A stretch of 64,000 bases of DNA from Meinhardsimonia xiamenensis (GTDB taxonomy: Bacteria > Pseudomonadota > Alphaproteobacteria > Rhodobacterales > Rhodobacteraceae). Position 1 is the first letter of the stretch; the number at the start of each line of letters is the position of its first letter. Shown here in pieces: positions 57,256-64,000 of this stretch. The notes under the pieces are model-generated. The model saw only the letters and a program-made list of their open reading frames with translations, searched no databases and was not told the origin of the DNA. A program made the position numbers and the translations under genes. The stretch lies in NCBI RefSeq assembly GCF_900102905.1, contig NZ_FNFV01000001.1, positions 689,501 through 753,500 on the forward strand, given 5' to 3'.

Positions 57256-57717
57256 CTAGACCGGCAGGGCCGTGGTCTGGCAGACCGTGCGCAGGGAAAA
57301 CGACGAATGCATCTGCGCCACGCCGGGAAGGCGGGCGAGATAGCGGCGATGGATGCGGGCGAAATCCTCCGTGTCGCGGACCGACAGCTTGAGCAGATAG
57401 TCGGCGCTGCCAGCGGTGAGGTGACATTCGAGCACATCCGGTATCAGCGCCACCTCCCGCTCGAAGGCGTCGAGAATGTCCTCCGTCTGGCCCGAGAGGG
57501 TGATCTCCACGAAAACGGTGGTCGGCCGCCCGAGCCTGCGCGGGTCGAGCAGCGCGACATAACCGGCGATCACCCCTGTCTGCTCGAGCCGCTGCACGCG
57601 CCTGTGACAGGCCGAGGGAGACAGGTGCACCCGCTCGGCAAGCTCGGCGTTCGAGATCCGGCCATGCCGTTGCAGAACGTTCAGGATTCTGCGGTCTATG
57701 GCGTCGAGTTCATGCAT
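57256..57717 (-). CDS. Lrp/AsnC family regulator
   Basis: A 153-residue Lrp-type protein. The N-terminal HTH is AIDRRILNVLQRHGRISNAELAERV, with SPSACHRRVQRLEQTGVI. The ligand-binding RAM domain runs from TVFVEITL to the end. It is divergent from ald, a common arrangement for AldR/BkdR-like regulators that control alanine dehydrogenase. The shared gap of about 137 bases should hold its operators. Confidence 0.93.
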   Translation of the reverse strand: MHELDAIDRRILNVLQRHGRISNAELAERVHLSPSACHRRVQRLEQTGVIAGYVALLDPRRLGRPTTVFVEITLSGQTEDILDAFEREVALIPDVLECHLTAGSADYLLKLSVRDTEDFARIHRRYLARLPGVAQMHSSFSLRTVCQTTALPV

Positions 57718-57854
57718 GGCGCAATTTCCGTGCGCAAATCATGGCCAATGCCGAACAATCTACGACAGCGCGCCAAGATTCCAAGCGGCATTGTCGATCA
57801 CATTTCGCGCCGTCTCCGGCATGATCCCGTCATGCCGGATGGAGGAGAATGAAC

Positions 57855-58973
57855 ATGCTGATCGGCTGCCCCAAGGAGATCAAGCCGCAGGAATTTCGGG
57901 TCGGCATGACGCCCGACACCGTTCGCGAGGCGGTGCACCACGGCCACTCGGTTCTGGTCGAGACCGGCGCCGGCGAGGGAGCGGGCTTTGCCGACGCCGA
58001 CTATGTGGATGCGGGGGGCGAAATCGTCGCCACCGCTGAGGAAGTGTTCGAGCGCGCCGAGCTCATCGTCAAGGTCAAGGAGCCGCAGCCGGTGGAGCGC
58101 AAGCGCCTCAGGGCGGGTCAGGTTCTCTTCACCTACCTGCATCTTGCCCCGGACCCGGAGCAGACGCGGGATCTCATCGCTTCGGGCGTGACGGCCATCG
58201 CCTACGAAACGGTGACCGATGCCCAGGGCGGACTTCCGCTTCTTGCTCCGATGAGCGAAGTGGCCGGAAAGCTGGCGCCGCAGATGGGGGCCTGGGCGCT
58301 CGAGAAGGTGAACGGTGGCCGGGGCGTGCTCCTTGGCGGCGTTCCCGGCGTCGCACCGGCGCGGGTGGTGGTGATCGGCGGCGGCGTGGTTGGCACGAAT
58401 GCCGCCCGCGTCGCCGCGGGCATGGGCGCCGAAGTGACGGTGCTTGATCGCTCGATCCCGCGGCTGCGCCATCTGGACGAGGCCTTCGGTGGGCGGCTGC
58501 GCACCCGCCATTCCAACCGCGCCGTCACCGCCGAACTCGTGCAGACGGCAGATCTGGTCATCGGGGCCGTTCTCATTCCCGGCGCCGCCGCACCCAAGCT
58601 CGTCAGCCGCGCCCAGCTTGCCGACATGAAGCCGGGCGCCGTCCTGGTCGACGTCGCCATTGACCAGGGCGGCTGCTTCGAGACGTCACGCCCGACCACC
58701 CATGCCGACCCGATCTTCGTGGTGGACGGAATCGTGCACTACTGCGTGGCCAACATGCCCGGCGCCGTTCCGCGCACCTCGACCATCGCGCTCACCAACG
58801 CGACGCTGCCCTTCATCCTCGCGATCGCCGACAAGGGGTGGCGCAAGGCCTGCGAGGATGATCCGCACCTGCTCGACGGGCTCAACGTGCACGCCGGGCA
58901 CCTGACCAACTACGAGGTCGGCAAGGCGCAGGGGCTCGATGTGCTCTCGCCCCAGCTTGCCCTGAAGAAGTAG
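57855..58973 (+). CDS. ald: Alanine dehydrogenase
   Basis: A 372-residue NAD-dependent enzyme that interconverts alanine with pyruvate and ammonia. It shows the N-terminal [26 protein letters not shown] with the catalytic Lys, TYLHLA with the catalytic His, the NAD-binding [19 protein letters not shown], and DIAIDQGG-like [20 protein letters not shown] chose the ATG at 57855, six bases after GGAGGAGA; the ATG at 57849 overlaps that site. It is divergent from the Lrp-family gene. Confidence 0.97.
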   Translation: MLIGCPKEIKPQEFRVGMTPDTVREAVHHGHSVLVETGAGEGAGFADADYVDAGGEIVATAEEVFERAELIVKVKEPQPVERKRLRAGQVLFTYLHLAPDPEQTRDLIASGVTAIAYETVTDAQGGLPLLAPMSEVAGKLAPQMGAWALEKVNGGRGVLLGGVPGVAPARVVVIGGGVVGTNAARVAAGMGAEVTVLDRSIPRLRHLDEAFGGRLRTRHSNRAVTAELVQTADLVIGAVLIPGAAAPKLVSRAQLADMKPGAVLVDVAIDQGGCFETSRPTTHADPIFVVDGIVHYCVANMPGAVPRTSTIALTNATLPFILAIADKGWRKACEDDPHLLDGLNVHAGHLTNYEVGKAQGLDVLSPQLALKK

Positions 58974-58976
58974 GGA

Positions 58977-59408
58977 TCAGCCCTTCTTGAGCGCGTCGCG
59001 GATGTCCAGAAGAACGTCGAGCTCGCTCGGCCCCTTCGGCGCGGGCTCGGCGGCCTCCTCCTTGGCCTCGACCGCGTCGCGAATGCGGTTGACGGTCTTC
59101 ACGAGCAGGAACACCACCCAGGCGACGATGAGGAAATTGAGCACGGACATCAGGAAGGACCCATAGGCCAGCACCGATGCCCCGGCTTCGCGCGCTTCGG
59201 CAAGACTTGCTCCCTCCGGCACCGTGCCGGAAAGAACGAGGTAGTGATTGGTGAAATCGACACCGCCAAGGAACAGGCCGATGATCGGGTTGATCACGTC
59301 ATCGACGAGGCTCTTGACGATGGCGGTAAAGGCGGCGCCGATGATGATACCGACGGCCATGTCCATGACATTGCCGCGCGATATGAACTTTCTGAACTCG
59401 CTGAGCAT
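58977..59408 (-). CDS. mscL: Large-conductance mechanosensitive channel
   Basis: A 143-residue MscL that opens under membrane tension to release solutes. [20 protein letters not shown] gives the N-terminal helix and start of TM1, then [14 protein letters not shown], and a second helix around [22 protein letters not shown] charged C-terminal helix ([15 protein letters not shown]) follows. It is convergent with ald. The length is normal. Confidence 0.97.
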   Translation of the reverse strand: MLSEFRKFISRGNVMDMAVGIIIGAAFTAIVKSLVDDVINPIIGLFLGGVDFTNHYLVLSGTVPEGASLAEAREAGASVLAYGSFLMSVLNFLIVAWVVFLLVKTVNRIRDAVEAKEEAAEPAPKGPSELDVLLDIRDALKKG

Positions 59409-59481
59409 CTCCGCCCCTCCCTGTTCATTTCCGTTGCCGGCAGGCGCCTGCGAGCCGGGCAGGCCCTGAAGGCGTTCCGTC

Positions 59482-59937
59482 TCAGTCGCGGCCGGGCAGT
59501 CGGCCTGTCAGAACGTAAGTCAGGATCTGCACCACCTGCTCCGGCTCCCGTGCCACGGCAAGTGCGGCGGCGTCAACTTCCTTGAGCGCGTGCTGATGCT
59601 CCTCGGGGTGCAGCACGATCAGAGACTTGCCAAGCGCCGCCGCACAGCCCGCATCGAAGGCCGCGTTCCATTGGCGGTACTTCTCTCCGAAACGCACCAC
59701 CACCACATCGGCATCCCGAATGCCCTTGCGCGTGCGAATGGCGTTGATCATCGCCCCCTTGTGATCGCGCCAGTAGGGATCGCTCTCCTCCCCCAGGATC
59801 GCCGCCCCGCAATCATCGGAAGCGGCGTGATCGGTCACCGGGCCGGAAAACTCCACATCAAGCCCCCGCGCGCCCTCGATAATCCGCGCGCGCCAGTCGG
59901 TGTGAATCTCGCCCGAGAGATAGACCTTCAGTGTCAT
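59482..59937 (-). CDS. YtoQ family protein
   Basis: A 151-residue protein of the YtoQ family, a nucleoside-2-deoxyribosyltransferase-like fold of unknown function. [40 protein letters not shown] and [20 protein letters not shown] are typical. Its ATG overlaps the phosphoribosyltransferase stop as ATGA, so the two are likely coupled. Confidence 0.88.
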   Translation of the reverse strand: MTLKVYLSGEIHTDWRARIIEGARGLDVEFSGPVTDHAASDDCGAAILGEESDPYWRDHKGAMINAIRTRKGIRDADVVVVRFGEKYRQWNAAFDAGCAAALGKSLIVLHPEEHQHALKEVDAAALAVAREPEQVVQILTYVLTGRLPGRD

Positions 59938-60611
59938 GCCCCGCCCTTCTGTTCCTGCCCGCCAATCTCCGGCCCGCGCGCGAGCAGCGCGCGCACCTCT
60001 TCGTCGGTTGTCTGGCGGAAATCCTCATAATGCAACCCGACGGCATGAAACGGTTCGGGCACAGCGAGGCAAACCAGCCTGTCGACCAGAGGGCGAAGCT
60101 CGTGCAGCGTGTCGGCGGGCGCCACCGGCACGGCGAGCGTCACCGAGGCCGGGTTGCGCCGACGCACCGCCCGCAGCGCCGCCCGCATGGTGGCACCTGT
60201 CGCGATGCCATCGTCAATCACGATCACGTCCCGGCCCTCGACCGGGACCGGCGCGCGGTCGCCCAGATACAGCCGCCGCCGCTCCTCGATCTCGGCGAGC
60301 GCCCGTGCCACGGCAGGCGCCATGTCCTCCCTCGACAGCCCCATGAGGCGAAGGAGATCGTCGTTCCAGACCGCTTCGCGATCGGTGCCGTCCACCACGG
60401 CGCCAACGGCCAGTTCGGGGTTTCCCGGCGCACCGATCTTTCGGACGAGGAGCAGATCGAGAGGCGCCCCAAGCCGGTCGGCGACGGGGCGCGCCACGGG
60501 GACGCCGCCGCGCGGAAGCGCGAGGACAACCGGATCATTCCACGGCCCCTCGGCGGCCAGACGCTCGGCCAGAAGCTGGCCCGCCTCTTCACGGTCGGCA
60601 AATCGCTTCAT
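59934..60611 (-). CDS. Phosphoribosyltransferase family protein
   Basis: A 225-residue PRTase with the PRPP loop VIVIDDGIATGATM. MKRFADREEAGQLLAERL and the VLALPRGGVPVA block mark the group often annotated as predicted phosphoribosyltransferases near nucleotide or stress genes. The ATG at 60611 has GGAGGCGGCC before it. It couples to ytoQ and lies about 64 bases after pheT on the same strand, separated by a dispersed repeat. Confidence 0.88.
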   Translation of the reverse strand: MKRFADREEAGQLLAERLAAEGPWNDPVVLALPRGGVPVARPVADRLGAPLDLLLVRKIGAPGNPELAVGAVVDGTDREAVWNDDLLRLMGLSREDMAPAVARALAEIEERRRLYLGDRAPVPVEGRDVIVIDDGIATGATMRAALRAVRRRNPASVTLAVPVAPADTLHELRPLVDRLVCLAVPEPFHAVGLHYEDFRQTTDEEVRALLARGPEIGGQEQKGGA

Positions 60612-60620
60612 GGCCGCCTC

Positions 60621-60655
60621 CATCATCCTGGGGGCAAATACCCCCGCCGGAGGCA
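60621..60655 (-). repeat. Dispersed repeat, copy 2
   Basis: A 35-base element nearly identical to 8967-9000; on the minus strand it runs from TGCCTCCGGCGGGGG through TATTTGCCCCCAGGATGATG. It starts 20 bases after the pheT stop. GGGGG and CCCCC around CAAATA form a short hairpin, supporting a 3'-end or terminator role. Confidence 0.75.
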
Positions 60656-60674
60656 TGAATGCTAATGCCCCCCG

Positions 60675-63077
60675 TCAGCGGCGCAAGACACCGCCCGTGG
60701 CCTTGGCGACCTTTTCGACGATCTTCGCCGAGACGGCCTCTATCTCGGCTTCCGTCAATGTATGATCGCTGGGCTGCAGCCGCACGGTGATGGCGAGCGA
60801 TTTCTTCGCCTCGCCAAGCGCCCCGCCGCGGAACTCGTCGAAGACGGAAACCGACTCGATCAGCGCCTTGTCCGCTCCGGCCGCCGCCGCGACAACCGCG
60901 GCCGCCTCCACGTCGGCGTCGACGACGAAGGCGAAGTCACGATCCACCGCCTGCAGATCGGAGGTGGCCAGCGCCGGGCGCGTCGCCCCCTTGCGCCGTG
61001 GCTCGGGTATGGCATCGAGCCAGACCGTGAAGGCCACCGCCGGACCCCTCACGTCAAGCGCCTGAAGCACCTTGGGGTGGAGCTCGCCGAAGACGCCCAG
61101 CTCCACCTTCGGTCCAAGGCAGATGCGGCCGTGACGGCCCGGATGCCACCACGCCGGGCCGCCACGCAGGATCTGCGTGCGCGCGGGCGCGCCGACCGCT
61201 TCGAGCACTGCCTCGATGTCGGCCTTGGCATCGAAGACATCCACTGCCCGGCGCGCACCGTGCGGGTCACGCGGGCCGGTGTGGCCGACGAGAAGCCCCG
61301 CCACCGCCATGCGTTCCTCGCCCGGCTCGCCGCCGGTGAAGACGGGGCCGACCTCGAAGAGTGCCAGATCGGCGAATCCGCGCGCCTGATTGCGCGCCGC
61401 CGCCTGCAGAAGCCCCGGCAGCAGATCGGGGCGCATGTGGCTCATCTCACTGGAGATGGGGTTCTCGATGCGGGTTTCGTCCCCGCCGCCCCCGAACATC
61501 TCGGCCGAGGCCTTGTCGATGAAGGAATAGGTGACGCATTCGTTGTAGCCAAGCGCGGCGACCTGCCGGCGGGCGGCAGTTGCACGCTTCTGCATCGGCG
61601 TCAGGATCGGCCGGGCCACACCCGGCTCGGGCCGCGCGAGCACCCGGCCCTGAAGCTTCGTCAGCGAGGCGATGCGGGCGACCTCTTCCACGAGATCGGC
61701 CTCGCCCTGGATGTCGGGCCGCCAGCTCGGCGGATGCGCCATGTCGCCTTCGAGCCGGAAGCCGAGCGCCTCGAGCGTTGCCCGCTGCACCTCGGCCGGG
61801 ATCGACATGCCCACCAGCCGCTCGATGCGCTCGGGATCGAAGCGGTAGGCGCGATCGGTATCGATGGGCGCGCCATCGGCGACCACATCCGAGGGCTCGC
61901 CACCGCACAGCTCGAGGATCATGCGCGTGGCCACCTCGAGCCCGGGCAGGGTGAATTCGGGATCGACACCGCGCTCGAAGCGGTAGCGCGCGTCGGAGTT
62001 GATCTTCAGCCTGCGCCCGGTGGAGGCGATGGTGACCGGATCCCACCAGGCCGATTCCAGAAAGACGTTGACCGTCTCCTCGGTCACGCCGGTGTGCGCG
62101 CCGCCCATGATGCCGGCGATGCTCTCGGGGCCGGCATCGTCTGAGATCACCATCATGCCCGGCTCGAGCCGGTAGGTCTTCTCGTCAAGCGCCACGATTT
62201 CCTCGCCGCCCTTGGCGGGGTGGATGCGCAGATTGCCCTTGACGATGTCGGCATCGAAGACGTGCAGCGGGCGGTTGACGTCGTAGGTGAGGAAGTTGGT
62301 GATGTCGACGAGCGCCGAGATGGGCCTGAGACCGATCGCCTTCAGCCGGTCCTGAAGCCATTGCGGCGAAGGCCCGTTCTTCACGCCGCGGATCAGGCGG
62401 CCGGTGAAATGCGGGCAGCCCTTCTCCTTCAGCGCGGGGTCGATCTCAACCTTTATGGGACTCTCGAAGCGCCCTTCGACGGGCTTCACCTCGTAAGGCT
62501 TGAGCGTGCCGAGGCCGCGGGCGGCAAGATCACGGGCGATTCCGCGCACGCCAAGCGCGTCGGGCCGGTTGGGAGTGATGGCGATCTCGATCACCGGGTC
62601 GACCTTGGCCGGGTCATGCTCGGCCAGCCAGTCGACAAAGCGCATGCCGACGGGCGGCTCTCCGGGCAGCTCGATGATGCCGTCGTGCTCGTCGGAGAGT
62701 TCCATTTCCCGTTCCGAGCACATCATGCCGTGGCTCTCGATGCCGCGGATCTTGCCCACCTGAATGGTGGTGTCGATGCCGGGGATGTGGGTGCCGGGAT
62801 GCGCCACCACCACGCGGATGCCCGCCCGCGCATTTGGCGCGCCGCAGATGATCTGCTTCACGCCCCGGTCGGTTTCCACCTTGCACACGCGCAGCCGGTC
62901 GGCGTCGGGGTGCTTTTCGGCCTCGAGCACCAGCCCGATGGTGAAGTCCTTGAGCCGCTCGGCGGGGTTGGTGACGCTCTCCACCTCGAGCCCGAGGTCG
63001 GTGAGCGTCTCGGCGATCTCCTCCACCGAGGCGGAGGTGTCGAGGTGATCCTTCAGCCAGGAGAGGGTGAATTTCAT
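60675..63077 (-). CDS. pheT: Phenylalanine-tRNA ligase beta subunit
   Basis: An 800-residue PheRS beta chain. The N-terminal tRNA-binding domain (about 40-150) contains IICGAPNARAGIRVVVA. B3/B4 editing and B5 regions follow, and the C-terminal FDX-ACB domain runs from about 705 with RDFAFVVDADVEA. Its ATG at 63077 overlaps the stop of the small gene 63074-63427 as ATGA. Elsewhere pheS and pheT normally lie together, so the inserted gene is notable. Confidence 0.97.
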   Translation of the reverse strand: MKFTLSWLKDHLDTSASVEEIAETLTDLGLEVESVTNPAERLKDFTIGLVLEAEKHPDADRLRVCKVETDRGVKQIICGAPNARAGIRVVVAHPGTHIPGIDTTIQVGKIRGIESHGMMCSEREMELSDEHDGIIELPGEPPVGMRFVDWLAEHDPAKVDPVIEIAITPNRPDALGVRGIARDLAARGLGTLKPYEVKPVEGRFESPIKVEIDPALKEKGCPHFTGRLIRGVKNGPSPQWLQDRLKAIGLRPISALVDITNFLTYDVNRPLHVFDADIVKGNLRIHPAKGGEEIVALDEKTYRLEPGMMVISDDAGPESIAGIMGGAHTGVTEETVNVFLESAWWDPVTIASTGRRLKINSDARYRFERGVDPEFTLPGLEVATRMILELCGGEPSDVVADGAPIDTDRAYRFDPERIERLVGMSIPAEVQRATLEALGFRLEGDMAHPPSWRPDIQGEADLVEEVARIASLTKLQGRVLARPEPGVARPILTPMQKRATAARRQVAALGYNECVTYSFIDKASAEMFGGGGDETRIENPISSEMSHMRPDLLPGLLQAAARNQARGFADLALFEVGPVFTGGEPGEERMAVAGLLVGHTGPRDPHGARRAVDVFDAKADIEAVLEAVGAPARTQILRGGPAWWHPGRHGRICLGPKVELGVFGELHPKVLQALDVRGPAVAFTVWLDAIPEPRRKGATRPALATSDLQAVDRDFAFVVDADVEAAAVVAAAAGADKALIESVSVFDEFRGGALGEAKKSLAITVRLQPSDHTLTEAEIEAVSAKIVEKVAKATGGVLRR

Positions 63078-63427
63078 AGTGTAATTCCAAGCCTATTGCC
63101 AACTTCCTCTTTGAGGTAGGCCACCGCTAGTTCCCTCAACACCGACAGGCCGGCGCCTCCGACTATCGATGCAGCATCCTTGGTCTTTTTCCAAACGTTG
63201 TCAGAGCGGATCGCGTCTATGTAATCGTGACCTTGAGAGGTTAGGCGAAAGGTTCCATCCCCCACTTGGACTGCCAGCCCCTCATCGATCAAGAGCAGGA
63301 CATGATATTGCTTCCGCCGTTCTTCAGGCGGCGCAGCTTGATACATGCCGGGGATCAAGTGAAGCCACTCATCGCTACCCTCGTACTCGAGGAGTAGCTC
63401 GCGTATCAAATCATCGTCTCGTCTCAC
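63074..63427 (-). CDS. DUF2513 protein inserted between pheS and pheT
   Basis: A 117-residue protein matching DUF2513: [33 protein letters not shown], then [19 protein letters not shown] (61-79) and a C-terminal [18 protein letters not shown]. It begins with a GTG at 63427 overlapping the pheS stop (GTGA) and ends in an ATGA with pheT, so all three are translationally coupled. GC is about 55% (166 of 300 bases, 63121-63420) compared with about 68-70% in pheT, suggesting acquisition. DUF2513 genes are often phage-linked; function unknown. Confidence 0.82.
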   Translation of the reverse strand: MRRDDDLIRELLLEYEGSDEWLHLIPGMYQAAPPEERRKQYHVLLLIDEGLAVQVGDGTFRLTSQGHDYIDAIRSDNVWKKTKDAASIVGGAGLSVLRELAVAYLKEEVGNRLGITL

Positions 63428-64000
63428 CGGCTCAGCCCCCCGTGCAGCGTCGGGACGTCGAGCGCGGCGAAGCCGTAGTGGCGCAGCCAGCGCAGGTCGG
63501 AATCGAAGAAGGCGCGCAGGTCGGGGATGCCGTATTTCAGCATCGCCAGCCGGTCGATGCCGATGCCGAAGGCAAAGCCCTGCCACTCATCGGGATCAAC
63601 GCCCGCGTTCCTGAGCACCTTCGGGTGCACCATGCCCGAGCCGAGGATCTCCATCCAGTCATCGCCCTCGCCGACCTTCAGCGTGCCGCCCTCCCAGGAG
63701 CAGCGCAGATCGACCTCCGCCGAGGGCTCGGTGAACGGGAAGTGCGAGGCGCGGAACCTGAGCTCCACGTGATCGACCTCGAAGAAGGCGCGGCAGAACT
63801 CCTCGAGCACCCACTTGAGGTTGGCCATGGAGATGTCGCGGTCGATCGCCAGCCCCTCGAGCTGGTGGAACATCGGCGTGTGGGTCTGGTCGTAATCGGC
63901 GCGGTAGACGCGGCCGGGCGCGATCACGCGGATCGGGGCGCCATGCGCCTCCATCGCGCGGATCTGCACCGGCGAGGTGTGGGTGCGCAGCACATGCGGC
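63424..64000 (-). CDS. pheS: Phenylalanine-tRNA ligase alpha subunit (5' end cut by window edge)
   Basis: The C-terminal catalytic part of the PheRS alpha chain, with [16 protein letters not shown] (motif 2 region), [20 protein letters not shown], the [17 protein letters not shown] motif, and [20 protein letters not shown] (motif 3). About 192 codons are present, and the start lies beyond the right edge. Its stop overlaps the DUF2513 gene start. Confidence 0.96.
   Translation of the reverse strand, partial: PHVLRTHTSPVQIRAMEAHGAPIRVIAPGRVYRADYDQTHTPMFHQLEGLAIDRDISMANLKWVLEEFCRAFFEVDHVELRFRASHFPFTEPSAEVDLRCSWEGGTLKVGEGDDWMEILGSGMVHPKVLRNAGVDPDEWQGFAFGIGIDRLAMLKYGIPDLRAFFDSDLRWLRHYGFAALDVPTLHGGLSR

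Overview
The window is a piece of a high-GC alphaproteobacterial chromosome, most likely from the Rhodobacterales (Rhodobacteraceae). The evidence is GcrA next to argD, an RpoH sigma factor of the RpoHII kind, two tandem DUF6455 genes, the order lpoA-like/glnD/murJ/trpS, coaBC-dut-moeB, and pheS-x-pheT. Nearly all sequence is coding, genes are packed in short operons, and many neighbours share ATGA, GTGA or TGATG start/stop overlaps. I see no rRNA, CRISPR array, integrase, transposase or prophage. There is one tRNA gene, tRNA-Arg(CCU), at 57172-57247.

Layout. 1-9.3 kb: argD (cut by the left edge), a GSCFA protein, gcrA, an AsmA-like protein, rimO, cutA, two DUF6455 genes, an M48 metalloprotease lipoprotein and small conserved genes. 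9.4-14.5 kb: a DUF1989 protein; coaBC-dut-moeB; rpoH followed by a ChaN-like lipoprotein gene, with an ECF-like promoter upstream. 14.6-20.5 kb: cobalamin genes (cobP/cobU plus a cobC-like phosphatase), comM with a CtrA-like site upstream, an alpha/beta hydrolase, gshB, yraN and rsmI. 20.6-30.2 kb: an LpoA-like lipoprotein, glnD, murJ, a rhomboid-fold protein without its catalytic residues, trpS, an aldo/keto reductase and a flavin oxidoreductase. 30.2-36.9 kb: an ABC-2 exporter pair with an unrecognised upstream gene, then a MacB/DevA-like efflux set (ATPase, FtsX-type permease, HlyD adaptor). 37-39.5 kb: 5-oxoprolinase pxpB-pxpC-pxpA. 39.8-45.1 kb: a phospholipase D/cardiolipin synthase, two EEP-superfamily proteins (one lacking the usual catalytic residues), AlkB and an integral membrane protein. 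45.4-48 kb: leuC-hdeD-leuD.

48-55.7 kb is the most distinctive module. A LacI regulator is followed by a sugar-binding protein, two permeases with unusual extra domains, a GH63/MGH1-like glycoside hydrolase and a MalK-type ATPase, all translationally coupled or closely spaced. A 16-bp perfect palindrome precedes the regulator and is a likely operator. I read this as uptake of a glycoside by the ABC transporter followed by cytoplasmic hydrolysis. The substrate is not determined; a compatible-solute glycoside such as glucosylglycerate or mannosylglycerate is a reasonable candidate.

55.8-64 kb: a DadA-like oxidase, tRNA-Arg, an Lrp/AsnC regulator divergent from ald, mscL, ytoQ, a phosphoribosyltransferase, and pheT and pheS separated by a lower-GC DUF2513 gene that overlaps both by four bases. 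No complete novel system can be proven by reading alone. The best leads are the DUF2513 gene inside pheST, the DUF11-like domain in the sugar permease, the catalytically dead rhomboid, and a dispersed 34-35-bp element found 20-30 nt after two gene ends.
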